A stretch of DNA of 64,000 bases from JAPPLB01 sp965204095 (GTDB taxonomy: Bacteria > Acidobacteriota > Terriglobia > Bryobacterales > UBA6623): the NCBI GenBank assembly GCA_965204095.1, contig OZ241991.1, forward strand, positions 4,712,001 through 4,776,000, given 5' to 3'. Below the pieces are notes generated by a model. That model was not told the origin of the DNA and did not search any database. It was given only the letters and a program-made list of their open reading frames with translations. Positions 45,301 through 52,998 of the stretch are shown here, piece by piece; the stretch's first letter is position 1; each line of letters begins with the position of its first letter. The translations under genes were made by a program, and so were the position numbers.

Positions 45301-45618
45301 CGGGGGCATGCGCACCACTTCCTGTTGATGGCTGATGCGCTGATAGAGCCGGCTGGCGGCCGGGTCACCGGGGATGATGACCATGTAGCCGCCGCGGTCG
45401 GCGAAGGCTCCCTCTCTGGAGTCGAGGCGCAATCCCGCTTGACGTTGAGCTTCATCCGGCCCATGGCAGGCGAAACACTTGTCGGAAAGGATGGGACGGA
45501 TGTCGCGATTGAAATCGATCGCGGTTGGGGCTTCGCCGGCTTGCAGGCCGGCAACGGCGAGAAGAGATGCGGCGGCAAGCCGGGCCGCTGACTGGGCTAT
45601 GGAATGGCTGATGGGCAC
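42340..45618 (-). CDS. DUF1549/LamG/DUF1553 planctomycete-type cytochrome protein
   Basis: 1092 residues from GTG 45618 (TTG 45624 is an alternative). A signal peptide (LAAASLLAVAGLQAG) is followed by a PSCyt1 haem domain with CFACHGPDEAQRQAG at about 48 and MPPPHAERKL. DUF1549 (PSCyt2) comes next, with GCARCHDHKYDPI as a second CxxCH. A LamG/concanavalin-like domain occupies about 445-650, and DUF1553 (PSD1) the C-terminal third, with TPLQALILMNDP. This family usually precedes a DUF1501 Tat protein; here the neighbour is Uma2, so the partner is missing. A role in extracellular polymer or glycan oxidation is inferred. Confidence 0.93.
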   Translation of the reverse strand: MPISHSIAQSAARLAAASLLAVAGLQAGEAPTAIDFNRDIRPILSDKCFACHGPDEAQRQAGLRLDSREGAFADRGGYMVIIPGDPAASRLYQRISHQQEVVRMPPPHAERKLTRDEIGLIRLWIEQGAPWETHWAFRRPERPEAPAVENASWPRNAIDNFVLARLEAERLEPSLEADKITLLRRATFDLTGLPPTPEQVDSFLDDDSPDAYEERVDDLLQSKHYGERMAMEWLDLARYADTHGYHIDSHRDMWHWRDWVIEAFNRNMPYDRFTIEQLAGDLLPNPSREQLVATGFNRNHMINYEGGAIPEEYHNEYVIDRLETTATVWMSMTVGCARCHDHKYDPITQNDFYRFYAFFNSVPEKGLDGQRGNAVPMLQLPSKPEENLLAAIQRKIAKTERKLPKPEIDRLEFAWRARALSEIPTAPADGLRAHFAFEDNLAGLAKSREVETRRGEVTYVDGQVGRAVRLSGQTHVTFGQEHSVGDHPFSIALWMRASRPSAKSLFHKIADAESRTGLELFLGKSEKTGAYRRGQTLYVRLVHQWPDNAVLLESAQKLSLNDWHQVTVSSDGSGTAGGVSVYLNGKAAEMKVTRDSLSGSIANSRPVGIGDASFGEPYKGDIDDLRVYDRVLGEAEVEQLAVHEPIRAILSSRQPDDPCAQFGDLLTEKKGEVQVAQERESKEESRCRSQDQTLRHYYLTHYAPQRHRDAYTMLREQRKRKSDLEEHIPTTMVMRSMNEPRETFLLGRGDYRNKGEKVTAAVPAVLPPLPEDAPVNRLGLAKWLVSGSNPLTARVAVNRYWQMYFGVGLVKTAEDFGSQGEAPSHPELLDWLAIRFVESGWDIKALQRLIVTSAAYRQSSRTTPERQAEDPENRQLARGPRFRLPAETIRDNALAVSGLLVPTIGGPSVYPYQPPGLWKEMSFGDRFTAQQYFVGKGDDLYRRSMYNFWKRTVPPPTLVTFDAPDREKCTVRRPRTNTPLQALILMNDPTYVEAARVLAERTLTEGGSNDSERLAFAYLRATAREPSPKEKDILLTLLQQLAEDYRRQPDAARELLAVGDSPHNPNVDEQELAAWTMVTSTILNLDETITKE

Positions 45619-45626
45619 TGCCAACT

Positions 45627-45632
45627 ATGATA
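45627..45632 (-). promoter_or_regulatory. Candidate -10 box of the DUF1549/DUF1553 gene
   Basis: TATCAT on the minus strand lies 8 bases before GTG 45618. There is no ribosome binding site, which suits a leaderless or near-leaderless transcript. Confidence 0.35.
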
Positions 45633-45702
45633 CTGATACAGCGACGAAGAGTGGGGGGCGTTTTGGCTCACGGGAGCGTGGGTTGGCGCGACCACGAATG
45701 GA

Positions 45703-45729
45703 CACTAATAGCTCTTGACACTATTAGTG
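45703..45729 (+). promoter_or_regulatory. higBA promoter/operator: inverted repeat with embedded TTGACA
   Basis: CACTAATAG (45703-45711) and CTATTAGTG (45721-45729) are perfect inverted repeats separated by 9 bases. A consensus TTGACA -35 box occupies 45715-45720, ending in that spacer. Toxin-antitoxin operons are usually repressed by the antitoxin binding such dyads. Confidence 0.6.
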
Positions 45730-45749
45730 TAATGCGCCATGGTTTAAGG

Positions 45750-46031
45750 GTGATCCGAAGTTACAAGAACCTCGACACCGAAGCAGTTGCAAATCGAGAA
45801 CGATGCAGGACATTCCCCGCGGACATCCAGCGCCGCGCCCAGGCCAAACTGATGATCTTGAACAACGCCAAGGACTTGAACGATCTGCGGGCGCCTCCAG
45901 GGAACCGTCTGGAGGCGCTTTCGGGAGACCGGAAAGGCCAGTACAGCATCCGCGTCAACGACCAGTGGCGGATCTGCTTTTCCTGGAAGCAAGGGAATGC
46001 CTATCAGGTTGAGATCGTGGACTACCATTGA
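45750..46031 (+). CDS. higB: HigB-type toxin (RelE superfamily mRNA interferase)
   Basis: 93 residues from GTG 45750, the usual family length; ATG 45732 would give 99. Landmarks are VIRSYKNLDTEAV, RCRTFPADIQRRAQAKLMIL, LRAPPGNRLEALSGDRKGQY, SIRVNDQWRICFSW and the C-terminal VEIVDYH. HigB is a ribosome-dependent mRNA endonuclease. The gene order toxin then antitoxin is characteristic of higBA, and the antitoxin gene starts 37 bases downstream. No ribosome binding site stands at 6-9 bases before GTG 45750. Confidence 0.93.
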   Translation: MIRSYKNLDTEAVANRERCRTFPADIQRRAQAKLMILNNAKDLNDLRAPPGNRLEALSGDRKGQYSIRVNDQWRICFSWKQGNAYQVEIVDYH

Positions 46032-46068
46032 GAGCGCAACGACCCAGAAGCAAGAAGGAGTCAAAGAC

Positions 46069-46395
46069 ATGAGCAGATCAGTGCCGCGTAGCCGCAAAAA
46101 ACTATCCCCTATTCATCCCGGGGAGATTCTTAATGAGCAGTTTCTCGGCCCCCTGAAGATCACCCAGTACCGACTGGCCCAGGCGATCGGTGTGGATGCT
46201 CGCCGGATCCATGCGATCATCCACGGCCAGCGGTCCATCACACCGGAGACAGCCCTACTGTTCTCGCGCTACTTTGGCAACTCTCCCGAGTTCTGGATGG
46301 GACTCCAGAGCCAATACGACCTGGAAAGGGAACAGGATCGCCTGGCCGACAGGCTTGATCAGGTGTCGGCGCACAGCGACCCTGTCATAGCCTGA
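46069..46395 (+). CDS. higA: HigA-type antitoxin (XRE family)
   Basis: 108 residues from ATG 46069 with AGGAG 8-9 bases upstream. The helix-turn-helix is within LKITQYRLAQAIGVDARRIH, preceded by the HigA hallmark HPGEILNEQFL and followed by FGNSPEFWMGLQSQYDLE. It neutralises HigB and probably represses the operon through the dyad at 45703-45729. Confidence 0.95.
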   Translation: MSRSVPRSRKKLSPIHPGEILNEQFLGPLKITQYRLAQAIGVDARRIHAIIHGQRSITPETALLFSRYFGNSPEFWMGLQSQYDLEREQDRLADRLDQVSAHSDPVIA

Positions 46396-46512
46396 TCCGC
46401 TTTCACCCAAAGCCGGGCCCGAACGTACTCTCCATGGGCAAGGTATTGGTGATGGACTCAATCATGACGCCCCGGCTATCGATACGCCCGCGGAACTGAG
46501 GCAGGAAGAACC

Positions 46513-48480
46513 GTGTCTGAAGCAAGGTTGCTGATCGACCTGACGCTGCTTGTCGGCATGGCGATCCCCATCGTGGCGCTGGCGCACCGTTTGTCGGCTC
46601 CACCCCTGGTGGGTTTCTTTGTGGCCGGCGTCCTGGTGGGTCCCAACGGATTCGGCCTGATCAGCGCCACGGACGAGGTGGAACTCCTGTCCGAACTCGG
46701 CGTCGCCCTGCTGCTCTTCGAGGTGGGGCTTGAGTTGTCCCTGTCCCACGTGCTCCAGTGGGCGCGCGCGGTATTCATGGGGGGTGGGTTGCAGGTGGGC
46801 TGCACACTGCTTGGGGTGGCGGCGTTGGCGTTCGCCTTCGGAGTGCCACCCGGCCAGGCGACATTCTACGGAGCTCTGGCCGCGCTTTCTTCGACCGCCA
46901 TTGTCACCAAGACCTATGCAGACAGGGGTGAACTGGACTCGGCGCAGGGGCGCTCCGTCATCTCCATCCTGCTCTTCCAGGATCTGTGCGTATTGCCACT
47001 TATTCTTGTGCTGCCAGTTCTCACCGGCCTGGGAACTGCTGACATCGGAGTGCTGGGCATGGAGTTCTTGCGCGGACTCGTGATCATCACCGTGCTGATG
47101 GTCGGCGGTATGTTCATCGTCCGGCAGACGCTGGACAGGATCGTGCTGTTCCGAGACCGCGAGCTGTTTACCCTATGCGTCGCATTTTTCTGTATCGGCA
47201 CGGCGGTGGTTACCGCATCGGCGGGTTTTTCCATCGCCATTGGAGCTTTCATCGCCGGTCTGATCATCTCGGAATCGGAATACGGATTGCAGGCGTTATC
47301 GGACGTCCTGCCCTTCAGGGCCGTGTTCAGCGGAATCTTCTTCATCTCGGTCGGCATGCTGCTCGACGTTTCCGCCGTGATGACGGAGTTTGGCTTGCTC
47401 CTTGCCCTGCTGGCGGTCCTGTTTGTACTGAAGGTAGCGCTGGCGGCGGTGTCGGTCCTGGCGGTGGGAGGGATGACGTCGACCGCCCTGATCAGCGGCC
47501 TCAGCCTTGCACAGGTCGGTGAATTCTCCATCCTGCTCGCCTCGGAGGGGTTGCGCCTGGGGCTCTTCCGCGAAGGCGACTACCAGTATTTTCTCAGTGC
47601 CGCCGTCCTGTCCATGATGGCCACGCCGTTTCTGATTTCTGTTGCACGGCCCATCGCTGAACGCATCGCGCCATCCGGCAGGGGGTTGCAGCGACTCTCC
47701 GATGCAGCCTCAGCCGATGCGATGTCCGACCACACGATCATCGTCGGCTATGGTGTTGCCGGGCGATACCTGGCGCGTGTGCTCAATGCGGCGGGCATCA
47801 AGTGCATCGTCGTCGAACACGACGCGCATCTCGTTCGCCACGCACGTGAGGACAGGATTCCGGTGGAGTTCGGCGACGGCACTCAACCGGCAGTCCTGAA
47901 GCATGTCGGCGCGCACCGTGCTCGGGTTGTCGTCTTCGCGATATCCTCACCGACCGAGGAGAGGCGAGGTGTCGCGGCCGCTCGCGACCTGAATCCGGCA
48001 GCCCGGATCGTCGTGCGCACCAGATACACGCGTGCCATCGATGAGTTGATGGCGCTGGGGGCCACGGACGTGGTGGTGGAGGAGTTCGAAGCCTCCATCG
48101 AGCTGTTCGCCAAGGCTCTCGAAAGCTACCGGATTCCGATCAACCGGATATGGCAGGAAGCCGAGACAGTGCGTACGGAGCACTACGCTCTGTTGCGTGG
48201 AACAGGGCAGCCCGACTTGCGACTCGATGCGCTGAAACATCTCGGTATTCACGATGCCCTGGAGTTGCTGGAAATCAGGGACGGAGCGGAGGTAATCGGA
48301 ACAAGCGCCACGTCGTTGAAGTTGAGGCGCCGTACAGGCGCCGTACAGATCGCTGTGGTCAGGGAGGGTCATCCGATCTACCGTCGCGACTCGGCATTCC
48401 ATTACCGAGCCGGCGACACGGTTGTGCTGGTGGGTGACCGGGAAAGCCTGGACCGGGCCATTGCGCTATTCCAGAAATGA
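46513..48480 (+). CDS. Kef/CPA2-type monovalent cation:proton antiporter with RCK domains
   Basis: 655 residues from GTG 46513 with AGGAAG upstream. About twelve membrane helices cover residues 1-380 (LSELGVALLLFEVGLELSLS is the CPA2 motif region). A TrkA-N Rossmann domain follows with IIVGYGVAGRYLARVL and an acidic ribose-binding EHD, then a TrkA-C domain at the C-terminus (AIDE...TSLKLRRRTGAVQIAVV). It probably mediates potassium or sodium/proton exchange regulated by NAD(H) or nucleotides. KefB/KefC-specific glutathione regulation cannot be read from the sequence. Confidence 0.92.
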   Translation: MSEARLLIDLTLLVGMAIPIVALAHRLSAPPLVGFFVAGVLVGPNGFGLISATDEVELLSELGVALLLFEVGLELSLSHVLQWARAVFMGGGLQVGCTLLGVAALAFAFGVPPGQATFYGALAALSSTAIVTKTYADRGELDSAQGRSVISILLFQDLCVLPLILVLPVLTGLGTADIGVLGMEFLRGLVIITVLMVGGMFIVRQTLDRIVLFRDRELFTLCVAFFCIGTAVVTASAGFSIAIGAFIAGLIISESEYGLQALSDVLPFRAVFSGIFFISVGMLLDVSAVMTEFGLLLALLAVLFVLKVALAAVSVLAVGGMTSTALISGLSLAQVGEFSILLASEGLRLGLFREGDYQYFLSAAVLSMMATPFLISVARPIAERIAPSGRGLQRLSDAASADAMSDHTIIVGYGVAGRYLARVLNAAGIKCIVVEHDAHLVRHAREDRIPVEFGDGTQPAVLKHVGAHRARVVVFAISSPTEERRGVAAARDLNPAARIVVRTRYTRAIDELMALGATDVVVEEFEASIELFAKALESYRIPINRIWQEAETVRTEHYALLRGTGQPDLRLDALKHLGIHDALELLEIRDGAEVIGTSATSLKLRRRTGAVQIAVVREGHPIYRRDSAFHYRAGDTVVLVGDRESLDRAIALFQK

Positions 48481-48595
48481 CCCGGGGGGTCACCTGTGGC
48501 GGCGGCCGTATCCCACTGAACTGGAACTGCTCCGTATCTCCGGCTTTTCGCCAGATTTCGGAGCCGAGCCGGATGGGGAGTTCTTGCCTCTTGGC
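48481..48595. other. Intergenic between convergent genes
   Basis: 115 bases between the antiporter stop and the end of the beta-helix gene. No T-tract hairpin is visible. Confidence 0.35.
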
Positions 48596-49852
48596 TCAGG
48601 TTGCGAGCAACGCGCCCATCTTCTCGGCGGTTCGGTTTGTGATGCGGCGCAGCCAGTCGGCAAAGGCCCCGCCGGCTGACTCGTCGAGGTTGCTGACGCG
48701 AGAGACATGGCCAGCCTTGGCATCCCATTTCTGGTAGTCCTCGACGGCCTGCTGAGGCGCAGGTAGAGGCGGACCCGGCTCGACGAGAGTTTTGACGATC
48801 TGCTCCTGGTTTTCGATGAGCGCCCGATGCTCACGGATGCAGGCCTCGCCTCTGCCTCCTGCTGCTTGCTCCCACTTCCTGATAGAGCGATCGAGCTTCC
48901 CGATGATCCTCTGAAGGCGGACGGCGCGCTCAACGATGTGTCGCTCAATCTGCCGGCGTGCCGCGCAGTAGAGAGGTTTCTGGTAATCCGCCGCGAAGGC
49001 CAGCCTCACCTGCTCGTACCAGGAGTCGAGCGCGTGCAGGGAGCCGACAAGGCGAGCCGTTTGGGCGAACTTGCCGCCCAGCATCGTGTATCGCTCGGGG
49101 TCGAAGGGCTGCGCCAGTTGTGACCGCATTGCCTCGACGTGAATGCAGTTCGGGCCGACGTTGCGCCGGACAATCGACCCGGCTGCGATGACCGCGCCGA
49201 AGCCGATAGCGACTGGTCCCACGAGGCCGCTGTTACCGCCCACAAAAATCGGGGCCGACTCCAGAAGCACTCCCGTGGCGTCACCGATCATACTGCTCCA
49301 CTTGTCACCGCGTGGGTCGAAGTTGAAGTGAACTGCGCCGGAGCCCACTTCGCTGTGGTCTTTGCGCGACGTGCCGCCACTCATGAACAGGTCACAGTAA
49401 TTGATGAGTGAGCCGGTGACGACGGTCGCCGTGAGCACCGTATTCTTGAAAGCGACGGAGTGGGCAACGTCGACTTGCTCTTCCAACAGTGTTCCTTCGC
49501 GGATCTCCGCGAAGCCGCGTACTCGAACCGAGTCGAGTAGCGTGGCGTTCTGGTAAGAACCCGCGCCAAGTTCGACATCACGGCCGATCTGACAGTTCTC
49601 AATCCTCGCGAGACCGGATACGCCGATGCGTGATCCACGCCCGACGCGCGTTTCCGGTCCGCTCAGAGTTGCATTGATGAGAGACGAGCCCGGCTCGATG
49701 TTTCCGAGGGGAACATCGGCGGCAATGTAGACTCGCTCGGGTCCCCAGACGTCGACGCCTCGCGCGGCCAGCGCGGCGATTCGCTCGCGATTGCCCGCTT
49801 CATCGTAAGTGGGGTGGTTGGACAACGCCTGAGGGTCGGTGGGCTTGCCCAC
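48596..49852 (-). CDS. Left-handed beta-helix (hexapeptide repeat) protein, UDP-GlcNAc pyrophosphorylase-like
   Basis: 418 residues from GTG 49852. The central part (about 55-250) shows hexapeptide-type repeats: SRIGVSGLARIENCQIGRDV and VGGNSGLVGPVAIGFGAVIA. The C-terminal 150 residues are charged and helical. Homologues in Acidobacteria and relatives are annotated as UDP-N-acetylglucosamine pyrophosphorylase, yet no N-terminal nucleotidyltransferase domain (LxxGxGTRM) is present here, so an acyl- or nucleotide-transferase accessory role is equally likely. TATCCT lies about 10 bases before the start. Confidence 0.78.
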   Translation of the reverse strand: MGKPTDPQALSNHPTYDEAGNRERIAALAARGVDVWGPERVYIAADVPLGNIEPGSSLINATLSGPETRVGRGSRIGVSGLARIENCQIGRDVELGAGSYQNATLLDSVRVRGFAEIREGTLLEEQVDVAHSVAFKNTVLTATVVTGSLINYCDLFMSGGTSRKDHSEVGSGAVHFNFDPRGDKWSSMIGDATGVLLESAPIFVGGNSGLVGPVAIGFGAVIAAGSIVRRNVGPNCIHVEAMRSQLAQPFDPERYTMLGGKFAQTARLVGSLHALDSWYEQVRLAFAADYQKPLYCAARRQIERHIVERAVRLQRIIGKLDRSIRKWEQAAGGRGEACIREHRALIENQEQIVKTLVEPGPPLPAPQQAVEDYQKWDAKAGHVSRVSNLDESAGGAFADWLRRITNRTAEKMGALLAT

Positions 49853-49997
49853 GCGTCACTTCAGGATACATCGCGGCCCGGAGCACACGGCGCCGCTCTG
49901 GGCTGGCGTTCTGCAGCATCCCGTGGCGCTGGCAACCGGCGTTCGTTCCCAACCCCACGGAGAGGCTCCCAGCCGGTCGGCCAGGAGTTGCGTTCTC

Positions 49998-51479
49998 TTA
50001 CACTTCCATCGCTGCCTTAACGTCAGCAGGGAGATCCCGTCGAACGGCGGGAGTGTGCCACAACGAGACCCCAATGAACATAACCAACGACGCCAGCAGC
50101 GAAAACGCCCCCACATTCATTCCGTAGGGAAGCTGGAACAGTCCGTGCCGCGCCGATATCTCCAGCGCGAAGTTCAGGGCTACGCTGGTCACGATCGAGG
50201 CGACGCACGCCGCTCCAGTCGCTCGCTTCCAGTTGAGCCCGATCGCGATACTCGGGAAGATCGCGGCGGCAAACGTGCCCCAACCGAAAGTGCCGAGCAG
50301 CGCGATCAGGTTCTCCATGTAGAGGGCAAAAAGTGCCGATGAGACAAGCAACACGCCCGTCGCGACCCGTGACCAGAGCAGTTCGCGCTCGAGAGGACGG
50401 CCGAGCAAGGCCGTCGGGATATCCCGCACGACCGATGCCGCGCCGAGATTCAAAAAACTGTCCGCGGTCGACATGATCGCCGCCAGCAGACCGGCGAAGA
50501 CTACACCAGCCAGCAGTTCCGGCACGTAGTTGAGCAGGAAGACCGGCGCCGCGTGGTCCGGTGAAGCTAGCGGCGACTGTACGCCGTTCTCGACCAGAGT
50601 CCGCATCGAGAGTCCGATGCTCACCCACAATAGGCTCAGCAGGGCATAGCAAGGCCCCGTCAGCAAGCCCGCCCACTTCAGGTTCCTGATGTCCTTGAGC
50701 ATCATGAACTTCGTGATGCCGTGCGGCTGCCCGACACCGCCGATGACGAAAAGCAGGAACCAACTCAGCGACGTCAGCGGCCCGCGTGAGCCCCACGGCC
50801 CGAGAAACGCCGGATCCATCTCCCAAAGCGTTGTGCCGATGGCGTTCAGTCCTCCGGCCGCGTTGACGGCGAAGGAGAACACGGCCAGCGATGCACCGAT
50901 CATCAGCAGGCCCTGGAACAAGTCGGTGTAGACGCCCGCCATGATGCCGCCCGCGATGCTGTAGAAGGCCAGCACACCCAAGCCGATCGCCAAGCCGACG
51001 GGCAGGTCGACACCCAGCACGGCCACCAGGACGACGCCGATCGCCATCACTTGAGTTCCGAGATAGCCCAACACGCCCAACAGGATCGCCACGGCCATCG
51101 TCGCGCGAGGCCAGCGACCGCCGTAGCGGGCTTCCACCGCGTCCGGCAATGTGAGGATCTCCCGCACTTCGGCCAAGAGCCGAAGACGCTTCCCGAGCAT
51201 CACCGCTCCCAAGGGCATTGCGAAGGTCGCCGCGAAAGTGATCCAGAAGGATGTCGATCCCGACTCGAAGACCAGCCCCGGACCGCCCACGAAGCCGAAG
51301 CCACTCATGATGCTCGACATCGTCGCGAGCACGACGACCATCGGCCCGAGGCTCTTCCCGGCCAGAAAGAAATCCGCGCTGCTGTGAGTCCGCCGCATCG
51401 CCCAGATGCCGATGCCGAAGCAGGCAACCAGGTAGCCGATTACGCATACAATAATCGCGGGGGAGTCGGCAATGGGCAT
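49998..51479 (-). CDS. Sodium:solute symporter family protein
   Basis: 493 residues with 13 predicted helices. SSS-family motifs include RRTHSSADFFLAGKSLGP after helix 1, GGPGLVFESGSTSFW and GVVFAGLLAAIMSTADSFLN, the sodium-site helix 8 region. The latter two resemble the proline/pantothenate branch; the substrate is not assignable. Its ATG overlaps the stop of the small membrane protein gene (TGATG), indicating translational coupling. It is last in a GNAT-membrane protein-symporter operon. Confidence 0.9.
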   Translation of the reverse strand: MPIADSPAIIVCVIGYLVACFGIGIWAMRRTHSSADFFLAGKSLGPMVVVLATMSSIMSGFGFVGGPGLVFESGSTSFWITFAATFAMPLGAVMLGKRLRLLAEVREILTLPDAVEARYGGRWPRATMAVAILLGVLGYLGTQVMAIGVVLVAVLGVDLPVGLAIGLGVLAFYSIAGGIMAGVYTDLFQGLLMIGASLAVFSFAVNAAGGLNAIGTTLWEMDPAFLGPWGSRGPLTSLSWFLLFVIGGVGQPHGITKFMMLKDIRNLKWAGLLTGPCYALLSLLWVSIGLSMRTLVENGVQSPLASPDHAAPVFLLNYVPELLAGVVFAGLLAAIMSTADSFLNLGAASVVRDIPTALLGRPLERELLWSRVATGVLLVSSALFALYMENLIALLGTFGWGTFAAAIFPSIAIGLNWKRATGAACVASIVTSVALNFALEISARHGLFQLPYGMNVGAFSLLASLVMFIGVSLWHTPAVRRDLPADVKAAMEV

Positions 51480-51901
51480 CAGTCGGAAGAAGTCCGCCGG
51501 CCGAACTCGGACAGGAACTTGTCGAGCTTCCACCTCGGCAGCACAAGCCGATCGAAGACTCGGAAATAGAGGACACCGAGGAAGACGCCCAGGGGCCAGA
51601 TACCGTAGACCAGGAAGGCCGTCGCGACAGGGACGCCCAGTACGAGGTCGGGTGAGCTGTCGGTTCGATCCGTCAGCAGGGTCGCGCCCATCAGCACGAC
51701 TCCGGCTGCAAACATCGCCAGTAAAGCCGGCAAGACCTCTCTCCGAGCCGCACTGCCGCCGAACCCCAACGCCGCGCAGAGGAAGATGAGCAGAAACGTC
51801 CCCATCCCGAACCAGCCCTTCCACCCGACGCAACCCAGCAATAGAAGCAGGAGGCAAAGAGGACCGAGGATCAGGACGAGCCTGTTGCGGAGATCGTTCA
51901 C
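51479..51901 (-). CDS. Small membrane protein coupled to the symporter
   Basis: About 140 residues from GTG 51901; TTG 51943 would overlap the GNAT gene by 20 bases. Four hydrophobic segments (LVLILGPLCLLLLLLGCVGW, TFLLIFLCAALGFGG, ALLAMFAAGVVLMGATLL, ATAFLVYGIWPLGVFLGVLY) end in a basic C-terminus. It may be an accessory subunit, as DUF485/DUF997 proteins are for other SSS transporters, but I do not recognise the family. Confidence 0.7.
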   Translation of the reverse strand: MNDLRNRLVLILGPLCLLLLLLGCVGWKGWFGMGTFLLIFLCAALGFGGSAARREVLPALLAMFAAGVVLMGATLLTDRTDSSPDLVLGVPVATAFLVYGIWPLGVFLGVLYFRVFDRLVLPRWKLDKFLSEFGRRTSSD

Positions 51902-51923
51902 GAGAGAGGAGCGGGCTTGCCCT

Positions 51924-52889
51924 TCAGCAAGACTCCCAAACAAAGGCCGGGAATCGCTTCAGCAAGCGAAAACCTGCGCATTCATAAAGTTGGATGGCAT
52001 GTTGATTCGAGGCCGTGACCGTCAAGCTGACCGCTTCACAACGGTGTACGCGGTAGGCGTCAAGTGCTTGGCCAAGCAGTTCACGGCCAACGCCTGAACA
52101 GCGGAATCGAGGGTCGACGCAGAGCTGTGTGATGTGGCCGACCTTGGGTTGCACCAGGCTTCCCAGACAAACGCCGGCCGCCGTGTTCGTCAGACGGTCG
52201 AACCCGACTCGAGCAGCCTTGCGGAAGAACAGACCACATCCGGGATGCTGCGTGCTGTTGCGCAGATAGCGGAGTGCGCCCGCCCTGCTCTGATACTGAT
52301 CGTTGATACGGGCGTCGACATGGTGCTGGTAGGCGCGACAGATCAGGTCCGAGGTGGATTCGAGATCACGTTCAGTCCAAGTTCGATACATCAATCCCGT
52401 GGAAGCGCTTTTGGGTCGGGACGCCGGCAATCCTTCGACGATCATGAAATGGCGAGGAATCACCCGCACCCTGCTTCCATAAACCTCCGTCTCAGGCAGA
52501 TCGTCGGACAGCGCCAGGAGTTGGCCTTCGATGCGCCGTACGCCTGGAAAAACCACAGCAGTGCGCAGTGTGTGATTCAGCAATATGCGTTCGGCATACG
52601 ACTCGCGGTGCGCTTCGGAAACGAACAGATCTCCAAGCTGCGCCTTGTGATTTTCGTGGATGAAGTAGCTGTAGCCGATCGGGGCGGCGTCCTTCAATAA
52701 CACGAAACCATAGAGGTTCCGCGAGTCGATATAGCGCAATAGGGTTTCCTTCGAAGTGCTGAAGTCCCAATGCAGATGCCGGTTCCAGTAGGCTGCCTGC
52801 TCGGCCAGAAGCGATTCGAGGATGTCGGAACGGTACTCGCGCAGATCGCCTATCGTGAGTTCGCTCGACTGCACAGGCGACGCCGCCAT
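51924..52889 (-). CDS. GNAT family N-acetyltransferase (two-part)
   Basis: 321 residues from ATG 52889. The C-terminal GNAT domain has HITQLCVDPRFRCSGVGREL, the acetyl-CoA-binding RxxGxG motif A, followed by SNQHAIQLYECAGFRLLKRF (motif B). The N-terminal 150 residues resemble a degenerate GNAT half (SYFIHENHKAQLGDLFVSE). It heads the operon with a membrane protein and the symporter. An amino-sugar or amino-acid acetylation role linked to the imported solute is speculative. Confidence 0.85.
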   Translation of the reverse strand: MAASPVQSSELTIGDLREYRSDILESLLAEQAAYWNRHLHWDFSTSKETLLRYIDSRNLYGFVLLKDAAPIGYSYFIHENHKAQLGDLFVSEAHRESYAERILLNHTLRTAVVFPGVRRIEGQLLALSDDLPETEVYGSRVRVIPRHFMIVEGLPASRPKSASTGLMYRTWTERDLESTSDLICRAYQHHVDARINDQYQSRAGALRYLRNSTQHPGCGLFFRKAARVGFDRLTNTAAGVCLGSLVQPKVGHITQLCVDPRFRCSGVGRELLGQALDAYRVHRCEAVSLTVTASNQHAIQLYECAGFRLLKRFPAFVWESC

Positions 52890-52896
52890 CCAGGAG

Positions 52897-52902
52897 ATTA
52901 TA
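52897..52902 (-). promoter_or_regulatory. TATAAT box giving a probable leaderless GNAT mRNA
   Basis: Perfect TATAAT on the minus strand is followed by 7 bases (CTCCTGG) and ATG 52889. No Shine-Dalgarno sequence is present between box and start. Confidence 0.5.
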
Positions 52903-52998
52903 CCCGCCCGCTGCGCGTTCTTTCCCAATCGGGAATACCGGACGAAGCTGTGTAGTCTCGAGTTTTCGGTTTGAAGGGACTTGGGTCAGGGACGAAAA

